64,000 bases of DNA from Beijerinckiaceae bacterium RH AL1 (GCA_901457705.2 LR590083.2:3472597-3536596), one strand, 5' to 3'; numbered from the stretch's first letter, positions 8,906-17,242 are shown. Program-made: numbers and translations. The notes: generated from the letters alone by a model not told the origin.

Positions 8906-9457
8906 ATGACGGACCAGAACGCAGCCAACGGGGCGGTCTTGCCCTGGAGCGAGGAACGGGTCGAGCTTCTGCGCAAGCTCTGGGAAGACGGCCTGAGCGC
9001 CAGCCGCATCGCGGCCGAGCTCGCGGGCGGCGTGACCCGGAATGCGGTGATCGGCAAGGTGCACCGTCTCGGCCTCTCCGGCCGGGTCAAGGCGCAGTCG
9101 ACGGCGAGCACCGCGCGGGCGCGCCCCAAGACGCAGGGCCTCGTACGTCCGCAGGGCACTCCGCAGCGCCCGACGATGCCGCAGATGCGCGGCAACACCG
9201 CGCTCGCGATGCAGGCGCGGCCGATGCCGATGCCGGCGCGCGACGTCGGCGGCGACAACGTCGTCCCGCTGGCCGAGAACGTCACCATCATGGAGCTGCG
9301 CGAGTCCATGTGCCGCTGGCCCGTCGGCGATCCCGCCTCGGCCGAGTTCCGCTACTGCGGCGGCAAGGCGCCGATCGGCGAAGGCCCCTACTGCGCCTAC
9401 CACAGCCGCATGGCCTACCAGCCGATGCAGGACCGCCGCCAGCGCCGCAGCGCCTGA
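8906..9457 (+). CDS. gcrA: Cell-cycle transcriptional regulator GcrA
   Basis: GcrA binds the housekeeping sigma-70 RNA polymerase and stimulates promoters bearing methylated GANTC sites, coupling transcription to replication. The 183-residue protein has the N-terminal DNA-binding homeodomain-like HTH (WSEERVELLRKLWEDG, then SASRIAAELAGGVTRNAVIG, residues 14-51, then KVHRLGLSGR), a Pro/Gln/Met-rich linker of about 60 residues, and the sigma-interacting C-terminal domain (ESMCRWPVGDP, FRYCGGKAP, GPYCAYHSR). The ATG at 8906 is supported by the family's usual N-terminal length; the frame runs further upstream without homology. The promoter region has a GANTC cluster, consistent with methylation control. 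Confidence 0.95.
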   Translation: MTDQNAANGAVLPWSEERVELLRKLWEDGLSASRIAAELAGGVTRNAVIGKVHRLGLSGRVKAQSTASTARARPKTQGLVRPQGTPQRPTMPQMRGNTALAMQARPMPMPARDVGGDNVVPLAENVTIMELRESMCRWPVGDPASAEFRYCGGKAPIGEGPYCAYHSRMAYQPMQDRRQRRSA

Positions 9458-9636
9458 AGCCAAAAGCCACATCCTTCTGCCGGCTGGGAGAAGGATGCGG
9501 GCTGGTTTCGCGACACCACGACCCGCGGTGTGTCGCTCCGCCCACACGCGCGGCAAATTACTGGCGCCACCTTAATTTGCGCGCAATATAATTGCATTAT
9601 TCGTCGCATCGATTTTCGAGCCGCGAGGACGCTTTC

Positions 9637-9846
9637 GTGTACGAGTTGACCCTGCGCACGCCCGGCCTGACCTGGGTCCGTGCCGCAACGAACGTGACGG
9701 AGATGATGGCCATCCTGCAGGCCGCCCAGATGCCGGGCTGCAAGGTCGAGGTCAGCGACAAGAGCGGCGTCCGCGTCCCCTTCGATCTCCTCGTCGGCGG
9801 CACCGCCGCCGCGCCGACGACCGACGCGCTGGCCCTGGCCGCGTAA
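9637..9846 (+). CDS. Small conserved-looking protein of unknown function
   Basis: A 69-residue protein if translated from the GTG at 9637, which has GAGGA eight bases upstream; a TTG at 9592 in the same frame gives a longer form whose first residues look like untranslated sequence. It reads as a short alpha/beta domain: YELTLRTPG, VRAATNVTEMMAILQAAQMPG, CKVEVSDKSGVRVPFDLLVGG, and an Ala/Thr-rich tail. I do not recognise the family. It sits between gcrA and the FAD dehydrogenase gene on the same strand. Confidence 0.5.
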   Translation: MYELTLRTPGLTWVRAATNVTEMMAILQAAQMPGCKVEVSDKSGVRVPFDLLVGGTAAAPTTDALALAA

Positions 9847-9892
9847 CTTCGCCGGATTGCTCTCAAACCGGACGAGGCGTAACGCCTCGCCC

Positions 9893-12787
9893 ATGACCAG
9901 GTCCGAAGCCGTCCGCGTTGCCCCCGGCGATCCCGCGCTCGCCGACGCGCTGCGACGCGAGGTGCAGGGCGAGGTCCTCTTCGGGCGCGCCGACCGCGGG
10001 CGCTTCTCCACCGACGCGTCGATCTACCAGATCGAGCCGCTCGGCGTCGTCGTGCCGAAGACCCGCGACGACCTGCAGGCGACGCTCGCCATCGCCCGCG
10101 ACTTCGGCGTCCCCGTCCTGCCGCGCGGCGGCGGCACCAGCCAGTGCGGCCAGACCGTCAACCGCGCGATCGTCCTCGATTGCTCGAAGCACCTGCGCAG
10201 CGTCGTCGAGGTCGACGTCGCCGCCCGCGCGGCGCTGGTCGAGCCCGGCCTCGTGCTCGGCCACCTCAACGCGGCGCTGAAAAAGCACGGCCTGTTCTTC
10301 CCCGTCGATCCCTCGACCCACCAGCGCTGCACGATCGGCGGCATGGCCGGCAACAATTCCTGCGGCGCGAAGAGCATCCGCTACGGTTTGATGGCCGACA
10401 ACGTGCTCGCGATCGACGCGCTGCTCGCCGACGGCGCCCGCCATCGCTTCGGCCCGGCGGACGCGACGCGCGAGCCCGCGGCCCTCATCGCGGCGCTGCG
10501 GGCGCTCGGCCGGCGCGAAGCCGACGAGATCGCGGCGCGCTTCCCGCGCCAGCTCCGCCGCGTCGGCGGCTACAACATCGACGCGCTGACGCCGCACGCG
10601 CAGGCCGCGGGCCGCGACAACCTCGCGCGCCTGGTCGTCGGCTCCGAGGGCACGCTGGCGATCTCCGAGCGGCTGCTGTTGCAGCTCGCGCCGATCAAGC
10701 CCAAAAAAGTCGTCGGCATCTGCCAGTTCCCGAGCTTCCGCGCCGCGATGGAGGCGACGCGCAACCTCGTGACGCTCGATCCCGAGGCCGTCGAGCTCGT
10801 CGACCGCACCATGATCGACCTCGGCCGCCGCATCGACATCTTTCGCCCGACGATCGAGCGCATGCTGCTCGGCGAGCCCGAGAGCCTGCTGCTCGTCGAG
10901 TTCCACGGCGGCGAGGAAGACGGCGACGCGCTGGCGAAGCACCTCGACAGGCTCGACGAGCTGATGGGCGACATCGGCCACCCCGGCGCCGTGGTGCGCG
11001 CGATCGATCCGCGCTTCCAAGCCGACATCGCCGAGGTGCGCGAGGCCGGGCTCAACATCATGATGTCGGAGAAGAGCGCCGGCAAGCCGATCTCCTTCAT
11101 CGAGGATTGCGCCGTCGACCTCGACGATCTCGCCGACTACACCGAGCGCCTCAACGCCGTCTTCGAGCGGCACGGCACGCGCCCGACCTACTATGCGCAC
11201 GCCTCCGTCGGCTGCCTGCACGTGCGGCCCGTTCTCGACATGAAGCGCCCCGCCGACGTACGGGCGATGCGCGCGATCGCGGAAGAATGCTTCGACCTCG
11301 TGCGCGCCTACAAAGGCAGCCACAGCGGCGAGCACGGCGACGGCATCGCGCGCAGCGAGTTCAACGAACCGATGTTCGGCGCCCGCATCGCGCGCGCCTT
11401 CGAGGAGGTGAAGGACGCGTTCGACCCCGCGGGCCTGCTGAACCCCGGCCGCGTGGTGCGGCCGCCCAGGTTCGACGACCGCACGCTGTTTCGTTACCCG
11501 CCAAACTATGCCGCGCTCGACGTGACGCCAGCGCTCGACTGGTCGGCGTGGCCCGGCCCGCAGGGCGGCCTGCTCGGTGCCGTCGAGATGTGCAACAACA
11601 ACGGCACCTGCCGGAAATTCGACGCCGGCGCGATGTGCCCGTCCTACCGCATCACCCGCGACGAAAAGCACCTCACGCGCGGCCGCGCCAACACGCTGCG
11701 CCTCGCGCTCACCGGCCAGCTCGGGCCGGATGGTTTGCTCAGCGACGATGTCGCCGAGGCGCTGAAGCTCTGCGTGTCGTGCAAGGCGTGCCGGCGCGAA
11801 TGCCCGACCGGCATCGACATGGCGCGCATGAAGATCGAGGCCAACGCCGCCCGCGCCGCAACGCACGGCATCGCGTGGCGCGAGCGCCTCGTCGCCGAGC
11901 TGCCGCGCACCGCGCCCTGGGCCGCCGCGATTGCGCCGCTCTCCAACCTTCGCAACGCGAGCCCGCTGCTGCGCCGGCTCGGCGAGCGCACGCTCGGGCT
12001 CGCGGCGTCGCGCCCCCTGCCCGCCTTCCGCCGCGACGCCTTCCGCGACACCGAGATCGACGCGCCGACGGGCGCCGCGGACGAGGTGATCCTGCTTGCC
12101 GACACGTTCAACCGCTGGTTCGAGCCCGAGAACCTGCGCGCCGGCGTGCGCGTGCTGCGCCGCCTGGGCCTGCGCCCGGTGACGCCGCGCGCCGGCCGCC
12201 CGCTCTGCTGCGGGCGCACCTATCTCGCGGCCGGCCTCGTCGACCGCGCGCGGGCCGAGGCGCGGCGCCTCCTCGCCGCGCTCGCCGGCGGCATCGCACC
12301 GATCGTCGGGCTCGAGCCCTCCTGTCTGATGACCCTGCGCGACGAGCTGTCCGCGCTGCTGCCGGCACCCGAGGCGGAGGCGCTGGCCCGCCGCGCGCGG
12401 CTGTTCGGCGAGTTGGTGGCGGAACACGCCGACGCGGCCAGGGGCCGCTTCGCCCACGCCGGCACCGCGCACGTGCACGGCCACTGCCACCAGAAGGCGT
12501 TCGGCGCCTTCCCCGCCGGCCTCGCCGCGCTGCGGCTGGTCGACGGGCTCGAGGTGAAGCCGATCGAGTCCTCCTGCTGCGGCATGGCCGGCGCCTTCGG
12601 CTACGGCGCCGAGACGCTCGAGGCCTCCAAGGCGATGGCCGAGCTGTCCCTGCTCCCGGCCGTGCGCGCCGCCGCCCCCGACGCCCTCATCGTCGCCGAC
12701 GGCACCTCCTGCCGCCACCAGATCGCCGACCTCTCGGGCCGCGCGGCGCTGCACTCCGCCCGCGTGCTGGACATGGCGCGCTCCTAG
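9893..12787 (+). CDS. Fused FAD-linked oxidase and Fe-S protein (D-2-hydroxyacid dehydrogenase type)
   Basis: A 964-residue fusion that combines a GlcD/Dld-like flavoprotein with a GlcF-like iron-sulfur subunit; members oxidise D-lactate, D-2-hydroxyglutarate or similar acids and pass electrons to the respiratory chain. The N-terminal half has the PCMH-type FAD domain (LPRGGGTSQCGQTVN near 75, GGMAGNNSCGAKSIRYGLM near 150) and the FAD-oxidase C domain with HASVGCLHVRPVLDM. A ferredoxin module follows with CVSCKACRRECPTG at about residue 625. Two cysteine-rich CCG motifs follow at about 772 (LCCGRTYLAAG) and 894 (SSCCGMAGAFGYG). The frame begins 12 codons earlier at 9857, but the ATG at 9893 gives a sensible N-terminus. 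The last 35 codons are duplicated downstream at 13085-13180. The substrate cannot be settled by reading. Confidence 0.88.
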   Translation: MTRSEAVRVAPGDPALADALRREVQGEVLFGRADRGRFSTDASIYQIEPLGVVVPKTRDDLQATLAIARDFGVPVLPRGGGTSQCGQTVNRAIVLDCSKHLRSVVEVDVAARAALVEPGLVLGHLNAALKKHGLFFPVDPSTHQRCTIGGMAGNNSCGAKSIRYGLMADNVLAIDALLADGARHRFGPADATREPAALIAALRALGRREADEIAARFPRQLRRVGGYNIDALTPHAQAAGRDNLARLVVGSEGTLAISERLLLQLAPIKPKKVVGICQFPSFRAAMEATRNLVTLDPEAVELVDRTMIDLGRRIDIFRPTIERMLLGEPESLLLVEFHGGEEDGDALAKHLDRLDELMGDIGHPGAVVRAIDPRFQADIAEVREAGLNIMMSEKSAGKPISFIEDCAVDLDDLADYTERLNAVFERHGTRPTYYAHASVGCLHVRPVLDMKRPADVRAMRAIAEECFDLVRAYKGSHSGEHGDGIARSEFNEPMFGARIARAFEEVKDAFDPAGLLNPGRVVRPPRFDDRTLFRYPPNYAALDVTPALDWSAWPGPQGGLLGAVEMCNNNGTCRKFDAGAMCPSYRITRDEKHLTRGRANTLRLALTGQLGPDGLLSDDVAEALKLCVSCKACRRECPTGIDMARMKIEANAARAATHGIAWRERLVAELPRTAPWAAAIAPLSNLRNASPLLRRLGERTLGLAASRPLPAFRRDAFRDTEIDAPTGAADEVILLADTFNRWFEPENLRAGVRVLRRLGLRPVTPRAGRPLCCGRTYLAAGLVDRARAEARRLLAALAGGIAPIVGLEPSCLMTLRDELSALLPAPEAEALARRARLFGELVAEHADAARGRFAHAGTAHVHGHCHQKAFGAFPAGLAALRLVDGLEVKPIESSCCGMAGAFGYGAETLEASKAMAELSLLPAVRAAAPDALIVADGTSCRHQIADLSGRAALHSARVLDMARS

Positions 12788-12790
12788 GGC

Positions 12791-12887
12791 CGTCATTGCG
12801 AGCGGAGCGAAGCAACCCAGGGGCGGCAGCAGGCGTCCTTCGAGCCCTGCGGCCCCTGGGTTGCTTCGCCTTCGGCTTGCAATGACG
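12791..12887. repeat. Palindromic repeat family A, copy 1
   Basis: The ends are inverted copies of each other (CGTCATTGCGAGC at the left, TTGCAATGACG at the right) and the inner arms GAAGCAACCCAGGGGC and GCCCCTGGGTTGCTTCG pair, so the whole unit can fold as one long hairpin. It begins four bases after the stop of the FAD/Fe-S dehydrogenase. Copy 2 is at 13185-13280. Confidence 0.85.
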
Positions 12888-12920
12888 GCTGCGGGCGCGC
12901 TCGTAGCGCCGCCGCCCTCC

Positions 12921-13071
12921 CTTCTCCCGCTTGCGGGAGAAGGTGGCCCGACGAAGTCGGGTCGGATGACGGAGGTTCCAGCACAAGCTCTTGCTCGAGA
13001 GCCCTTCGCCCGACACCCCTCATCCGACCCCGCTTCGCGGGGCCACCTTCTCCCGCAAGCGGGAGAAGGAG
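12921..13071. repeat. REP-B head-to-head pair
   Basis: A forward element (CTTCTCCCGCTTGCGGGAG, then GGTGGCCCGACGAAGTCGG and GTCGGATGA; 12921-12970) faces an inverted element (13019-13071) across about 48 bases. Each element contains two small hairpins: the CTCCCGC..GCGGGAG stem and the CCGA..TCGG or CCCGC..GCGGG stem. This pair lies inside the duplicated segment between the two family A copies. Confidence 0.85.
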
Positions 13072-13084
13072 AGGCCCTCGACAC

Positions 13085-13180
13085 CGCCGCCCCCCTCATC
13101 GTCGCCGACGGCACCTCCTGCCGCCACAGATCGCCGACCTCGCCGGCCGCCGCCCGCATGCTGGACATGGCGCGCTCATC
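13085..13180 (+). pseudogene. Duplicated 3' fragment of the FAD/Fe-S dehydrogenase gene
   Basis: This stretch repeats the last part of the dehydrogenase gene (12668-12786): CTCATCGTCGCCGACGGCAC, GATCGCCGACCTC and CATGGCGCGCTC recur in the same order, with small deletions that break the frame. It is followed by a second copy of the family A repeat exactly as the original is. The fragment has no start and cannot be functional. Confidence 0.85.
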
Positions 13181-13184
13181 GGGC

Positions 13185-13280
13185 CGTCATTGCGAGCGAA
13201 GCGAAGCAACCCAGGGGCGGCAGCAGACATCCTTCGCGCCCTGCGGCCCTGGGTTGCTTCGCCTTCGGCTCGCAATGACG
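13185..13280. repeat. Palindromic repeat family A, copy 2
   Basis: Near-identical to the copy at 12791-12887, with the same CGTCATTGCGAGC left end and CGCAATGACG right end. It follows the duplicated gene fragment, so fragment and repeat were copied as a unit. It ends 53 bases before the pheS ATG and could influence pheS transcription or mRNA folding. Confidence 0.85.
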
Positions 13281-13333
13281 GCGGCGCCGTCACCCCCTCG
13301 ACACCGCCGCCCCCTCGTGGCACTTGGCCGGCC

Positions 13334-14413
13334 ATGTCCGACCTCGCTGCCCTCGAAGCTGAAACGCTTGCCGCCATCGCCGCCGCCGCCGACGAAGCCG
13401 CGCTCGACCAGGCGCGCGTCGCCGCGCTCGGCAAGAAGGGCGCGATCTCGGCCCTCCTCGCCACGCTGGGCAAGATGGCGCCCGACGAGCGCAAGGCACG
13501 CGGCGCCGAGATCAACGCGCTGAAGGACAAGGCCGTCGCCGCCTTCGACGCCCGCCGCGAGACGCTGCGCGAGGCGGCGCTCGAGGCGCGCCTTGCCGCC
13601 GAGACCGTCGACGTCACCCTGCCCGTCCGCGCGGGCCCGCTCGAGACCGGCCGCATCCACCCCATCACGCAGGTGATGGACGAGCTGTCGGTGATCTTCG
13701 CCGACATGGGCTTCTCGATCGCCGAGGGGCCGGACATCGAGAGCGACGACTTTAACTTCACCAAGCTGAACTTCCCGCCGGACCACCCGGCGCGGGAGAT
13801 GCACGACACGTTCTTCTTCCCCGCCGGCGCCGACGGCACGCGCAAGCTGCTCCGCACCCACACGAGCCCCGTGCAAGTGCGCACCATGCTCGCCAAGGCG
13901 CCGCCGATCCGCGTGATCTGCCCCGGGCGCACCTACCGCTGCGACTCCGACCAGACGCACACGCCGATGTTCCACCAGGTCGAGGGGCTGGTGATCGACC
14001 GCAGCGCCGACATGGGCAACCTGAAGTGGGTGCTGGAGGAGTTCCTGAAGGCGTTCTTCGAGGTCGAGAGCGTGAAAATGCGCTTCCGCCCGAGCTACTT
14101 CCCCTTCACCGAGCCCTCGATGGAGGTCGACATCCAGTGCGCCCGCCGCGACGGCGAGATCCGCTTCGGCGAGGGCGAGGACTGGCTCGAGATCCTGGGC
14201 TGCGGCATGGTGCACCCGAACGTGCTGCGCAACTGCGGGATCGACCCCGACGTCTACCAGGGCTTCGCCTGGGGCATGGGCATCGACCGCATCGCCATGC
14301 TGAAGTACGGCATGCCGGACCTGCGTGCCTTCTTCGAGAGCGACATCCGCTGGCTGCGGCACTACGGCTTCAGGCCGCTCGATATCCCGAGCCTGGTGGC
14401 CGGGCTGACCTAA
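13334..14413 (+). CDS. pheS: Phenylalanyl-tRNA synthetase alpha subunit
   Basis: PheS is the catalytic subunit of the alpha2-beta2 phenylalanyl-tRNA synthetase. The 359-residue protein has an N-terminal coiled-coil arm (about 1-90, Ala/Glu/Lys-rich) and the class-II catalytic core: [19 protein letters not shown] (motif 1 region), the motif 2 segment [20 protein letters not shown] with its arginine, and motif 3 [17 protein letters not shown] with GIDR. The start at 13334 lies just after repeat family A. The beta subunit gene pheT, which usually follows directly, is not downstream in this window; a toxin-antitoxin pair on the opposite strand occupies that place. Confidence 0.96.
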   Translation: MSDLAALEAETLAAIAAAADEAALDQARVAALGKKGAISALLATLGKMAPDERKARGAEINALKDKAVAAFDARRETLREAALEARLAAETVDVTLPVRAGPLETGRIHPITQVMDELSVIFADMGFSIAEGPDIESDDFNFTKLNFPPDHPAREMHDTFFFPAGADGTRKLLRTHTSPVQVRTMLAKAPPIRVICPGRTYRCDSDQTHTPMFHQVEGLVIDRSADMGNLKWVLEEFLKAFFEVESVKMRFRPSYFPFTEPSMEVDIQCARRDGEIRFGEGEDWLEILGCGMVHPNVLRNCGIDPDVYQGFAWGMGIDRIAMLKYGMPDLRAFFESDIRWLRHYGFRPLDIPSLVAGLT

Positions 14414-14417
14414 GGCT

Positions 14418-14708
14418 TCACGTGTCGGGCATCGAGGCCGGATCGCGGGCGGCGTGGCGAATGCCGACGACGATCACCTCGTCGGCGGTCCATTCGTAGA
14501 AGATCAAGTACGGATACGGTGTCGCGCCGAGGCGGCGGAGCCGTTTGTTAGAGGTCCGGCGCCCAAGGCCGGGATTGCGCAGGATCGCGGCGAAGCTTGT
14601 TTGCAGGCGACGCTGCACGCGCCGCGAACCGCTCGGCGAATGCGCGGCGATATAATCCAGAATCTCGTCGAGTTCGGCAGCGGCACGCTGCGTGAGCCGC
14701 AGCTTCAC
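14418..14708 (-). CDS. ParE/RelE-type toxin of a type II toxin-antitoxin pair
   Basis: A 96-residue protein of the RelE/ParE fold. It begins VKLRLTQRAAAELDEILDYIA, shows the central NPGLGRRTSNKRLRRLG and ends with the strand YLIFYEWTADEVIVVGIRHAARDP, which is the usual C-terminal layout in this superfamily. The GTG start at 14708 overlaps the antitoxin stop (GTGA), typical of an antitoxin-toxin operon. Whether it poisons gyrase (ParE) or ribosomes (RelE) cannot be told from sequence. It is convergent with pheS, five bases from its stop. Confidence 0.85.
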   Translation of the reverse strand: MKLRLTQRAAAELDEILDYIAAHSPSGSRRVQRRLQTSFAAILRNPGLGRRTSNKRLRRLGATPYPYLIFYEWTADEVIVVGIRHAARDPASMPDT

Positions 14709-14932
14709 AGCCCGTGCTTGGCCCAGATCGCCCGCACCTCGTCGTCGGAGGCGAATTCGCGCCGATCGGCCTGGGCGAGGGACTGCGCGAAAGAGGCGTC
14801 CTCCTCGGCCGTCAGCTGGACGGGCGCCTGCTCGTCGTCCATCCACTGCAGAATAAGACGCGCGACATCGTCCTGCGCCTCAGGCGGGAGCGCCTGCAGG
14901 CTGGCGACGGCGCGGTCGAGAAGCTCGGTCAT
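14705..14932 (-). CDS. Antitoxin partner of the ParE/RelE-type toxin
   Basis: A 75-residue acidic protein from the ATG at 14932 (five more codons are possible from 14947). It has an amphipathic N-terminal half (LLDRAVASLQALPPEAQDDV), the segment LILQWMDDE, and an acidic tail EFASDDEVRAIWAKHGL. No obvious ribbon-helix-helix is visible, but the same layout (a LPxxxQDEVAR-like helix followed by an acidic toxin-wrapping tail) recurs in the pair at 60.6 kb. Its gene overlaps the toxin gene by four bases and comes first, as antitoxins usually do. Confidence 0.8.
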   Translation of the reverse strand: MTELLDRAVASLQALPPEAQDDVARLILQWMDDEQAPVQLTAEEDASFAQSLAQADRREFASDDEVRAIWAKHGL

Positions 14933-14990
14933 GCGGGGAGCGTACATGGCCGGGCGGTGGAGTGGAAGCGGCCGCCCAGCGCGACCGCGG

Positions 14991-15203
14991 CTACTTTTTC
15001 GCGGCGGCGGCCTTGATGCGCTCTTCCGCCACGCGCGCCATCTCGATCCGCTCGGACGTCGGCGGCGAGCCGGCCGCTTCGTCGTCCGTGCCGAGCGGCG
15101 ACGCGGCCGGCGCCGGCGCGCGGTCCTGCTCGGATTTGGAGGCGCCGTCGGAGCCGATCAGCTTTCTCAGCTGGTCCATCGTCGAAGGCTTATCGGTCGA
15201 CAT
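14991..15203 (-). CDS. Small polar protein of unknown function
   Basis: A 70-residue hydrophilic protein from the ATG at 15203; the frame continues upstream to 15350 but the added part looks untranslated. It starts MSTDKPSTMDQLRKLIGSD, has a disordered Ala/Pro/Glu middle, and ends in a charged helix SERIEMARVAEERIKAAAAKK. There is no signal peptide and no known domain. It is divergent from the DUF4142 gene with a 189-base gap. Confidence 0.55.
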   Translation of the reverse strand: MSTDKPSTMDQLRKLIGSDGASKSEQDRAPAPAASPLGTDDEAAGSPPTSERIEMARVAEERIKAAAAKK

Positions 15204-15392
15204 GCTCAAATCCTGAATTCGGCGGGTCCCGGCAGCATCGGCTGCGCGCGGCGACACAAACGTCGCTGCAGACGTGATAGGTCCTGCGTCATCTTGGCTG
15301 CACGGCACCATGCGCGAGTTGTCGCACGCCGGGTTTCTCGGAACCGGCACGGGGCGGCATCATTCGCCTTCAAACGAAGGCAGGAGCACCCC

Positions 15393-15944
15393 ATGAACAA
15401 GATGTCAAAGATTAGTGCGATCACGGCCGCGCTTTTGACGGCCGCCGCGATGCCCGCCGTCGCGCAGACCGCGATGAAGATGGCGCCGGGCAGCGCCATG
15501 GCGGTGACGACGCCGGAGTTCGTCAAGATGGCCGCGCAGTCCGACGAGCTCGAGATCAAGGAAGGCAAGCTCGCCGAGAAGGTCGGCTCGCCTGCACTGC
15601 GCAAGTTCGGCATGATGATGGTTCGCGATCACACCAAGACCACCGAAGGCCTGCATGCCGCGCTGAAGAAGGCCGGGATGGCCGTGCCGCCGCCGCCCGC
15701 GATGACGGCGGAGCAGCAGGCCATGGCCGCCAAGCTCGAGGGTCTCAGCGGCAAGGCGTTCGACCGCGCCTATCTCGAGCAGGCCGTCGCCTCGCACAAG
15801 AAGGCGCTGGCGCTCCACGAGGCCTACGACACATCGGGCGACTCCGCCCCGATCGTCTCCGCCGCGAAGGAGGCCACCCCGATCGTCCGCGAGCACCTGC
15901 AGATGGCCAAGCGCCTTGCCGCCGGCAAGCCCGGCGCGATGTAG
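15393..15944 (+). CDS. Secreted DUF4142 domain protein
   Basis: A 183-residue protein with a signal peptide (MNKMSKISAITAALLTAAAM, cleavage after AVAQT) and a four-helix ferritin-like DUF4142 domain: TPEFVKMAAQSDELEIKEG, the MMVRDHTKTTEGL helix, FDRAYLEQAVASHKKAL, and PIVREHLQMAKRL. The conserved DHxKT and H residues are present. Members are periplasmic or outer-membrane and often stress-induced, but no biochemical role is firmly known. GGAAC at 15340-15344, followed 16 bases later by CATT, is one mismatch from the alphaproteobacterial EcfG general-stress promoter (GGAAC-N16/17-CGTT). A strong terminator follows at 15968-15998. A second, frameshifted DUF4142 gene is at 59912-60429. Confidence 0.88.
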   Translation: MNKMSKISAITAALLTAAAMPAVAQTAMKMAPGSAMAVTTPEFVKMAAQSDELEIKEGKLAEKVGSPALRKFGMMMVRDHTKTTEGLHAALKKAGMAVPPPPAMTAEQQAMAAKLEGLSGKAFDRAYLEQAVASHKKALALHEAYDTSGDSAPIVSAAKEATPIVREHLQMAKRLAAGKPGAM

Positions 15945-15967
15945 GCGTTTTGCGTGGTGTGAGCTGG

Positions 15968-15998
15968 AAGGGCCGTGCGGCGACGCGCGGCCCTTTTT
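15968..15998 (+). terminator. Rho-independent terminator after the DUF4142 gene
   Basis: GGGCCGTGCG and CGCGCGGCCC pair as a ten-base stem (one G-T wobble) around the tetraloop GCGA, followed by TTTTT. It starts 23 bases after the stop codon. Confidence 0.85.
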
Positions 15999-16030
15999 GC
16001 CGTTTCTCGCTGCGCGTCGGTTCGCGACCC

Positions 16031-16220
16031 CTTCTCCCGCTTGGCGGGAGAAGGTGGCCTCGCGCAGCGAGGTCGGATGAGGGCGTTGCCGGGAAGGCCT
16101 CTAGTTGGGGGCCCAACTGGTGCGGATGCAGCCTGCCCCAGTGGCACAGCCTGTCCGGCACCGCCCTCATCCGACCCGACTTCGTCGGGCCACCTTCTCC
16201 CGTCGAGACGGGAGAAGGAG
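16031..16220. repeat. REP-B head-to-head pair
   Basis: Forward element 16031-16081 and inverted element 16165-16220, separated by a spacer that includes GTTGGGGGCCCAACTGG. The spacer is related to that of the next pair at 16315-16504, so the two pairs are tandem copies of one 190-base unit. Confidence 0.85.
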
Positions 16221-16314
16221 CGCGCAAGCCGCCCGAGAAGGGCCGTGCCGGTGACGCGCGGCCTTCTCGTTTTTGTCGGCTGGCAGGTTGGAGGAGTCGG
16301 CGGGTTCGCGACCC

Positions 16315-16504
16315 CTTCTCCCGCACGGCGGGAGAAGGTGGCCTCGCGCAGCGAGGTCGGATGAGGGCGATGCCGAAAGGGCTCGAGTTGGGGGCCCGAC
16401 CGGTGCCGGATGCTTGCCTGGCCGAACGGCACGGCCTTTTCGGCACCGCCCTCATCCGACCCGACTTCGTCGGGCCACCTCTCCCGTCGAGACGGGAGAA
16501 GGAG
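16315..16504. repeat. REP-B head-to-head pair, tandem copy
   Basis: Forward element 16315-16365 and inverted element 16451-16504, with a spacer resembling that of the pair 284 bases upstream (shared GTTGGGGGCCC and CGGCACCGCC). Together they fill the 600-base gap 15945-16544, which holds no gene apart from the terminator. Confidence 0.85.
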
Positions 16505-16544
16505 CGCGGCCCCGGCCGCGAGCTCACACGCGGGCACCCCCCGC

Positions 16545-16886
16545 TCACATCACCAGCGCCACCTTGGCCGAGATCGCGGCGTCGCCCTCGCCGAGCCAGA
16601 CTTCCTGGTAGTCGGCGGCGGGCGCTTCCTCGTAGCGGAGCGTGCGGCGCACTTTTGCCGCGCCCGGCGGCGGCGGCGCGGCACCTGAGCGGATGCGGAG
16701 CAGCTTGATGAGCGGGTTGATGCCCTGCGGCGCGGTGGCGACGAGGTCGAGCGGGCAGTTTGCCTCGGCCTCGACGTCGACGATGACGAGGAGGCGGTCG
16801 CCGCGGCGGCGACCCGGCTGCTTTTCGAGGATCGCGGTGAGGCTCCCCGGGACGACCGTGATGCCATGGTGCACCTGCACACCCAT
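16545..16886 (-). CDS. Hypothetical protein, 113 residues
   Basis: An unrecognised protein predicted to be beta-rich, with short alternating strands (HHGITVVPGSLTAIL, RLLVIVDVEAEANCPLDLV, and YQEVWLGEGDAAISAKVALVM) and a proline run in the middle. There is no signal peptide. The stop codon lies about 40 bases from the REP-B pair. The coding look (strong third-position GC) supports a real gene, but nothing shows its job. Confidence 0.5.
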   Translation of the reverse strand: MGVQVHHGITVVPGSLTAILEKQPGRRRGDRLLVIVDVEAEANCPLDLVATAPQGINPLIKLLRIRSGAAPPPPGAAKVRRTLRYEEAPAADYQEVWLGEGDAAISAKVALVM

Positions 16887-17226
16887 TCGGTCTCGACGGC
16901 GGCAGCAATATTGCCGCTGGCGCGAAGGCTAGCATTGCCGGCCTCGGGCGCTCCCTCGTCACATAGGTCTACGCCTTTCGCAGCGGGTCTGCCGGCCGGC
17001 GTCGCGGCGAGCCTCGCCGTGCCCATGCGACACCCACTGTCGGGAATTGGGCAGACATATTTTCGTGTGCCTACTATAGGCGCATCGCGCAGGTCTATTT
17101 CCGCAGCTCGCGCAGCTATGTGGAAAGACATGAGGCAATCGTGCGGCGCATGTAGGCAATGTCGTGGCGCGCCGCATCTCGGGAGAGGCACGACTGTAGC
17201 GGCGCCCGACGTGCCTCATCGCAGCG

Positions 17227-17242
17227 TTAACCGTCGATTAAC
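17227..17242. promoter_or_regulatory. CtrA-type binding site TTAA-N7-TTAAC
   Basis: TTAACCGTCGATTAAC matches the full CtrA consensus TTAA-N7-TTAAC exactly and lies 61 bases upstream of the ATG of the DUF2934/H1-like gene. TTAA is rare in DNA this GC-rich. The rest of the 416-base gap (16887-17302) shows no gene; I see no other feature in it. Confidence 0.6.

Noticed and set aside
12921-13071. CRISPR array or tRNA-like structure in the repeat pairs
   Set aside because: The units are inverted and irregularly spaced, with no regular spacers and no cas genes nearby; the hairpins do not fold as tRNA.
9863-13168. A 1101-codon open frame on the minus strand opposite the FAD/Fe-S dehydrogenase
   Set aside because: It is the antisense shadow of a well-supported gene in very GC-rich DNA; its translation is low-complexity Ala/Arg/Gly/Glu with no domain.
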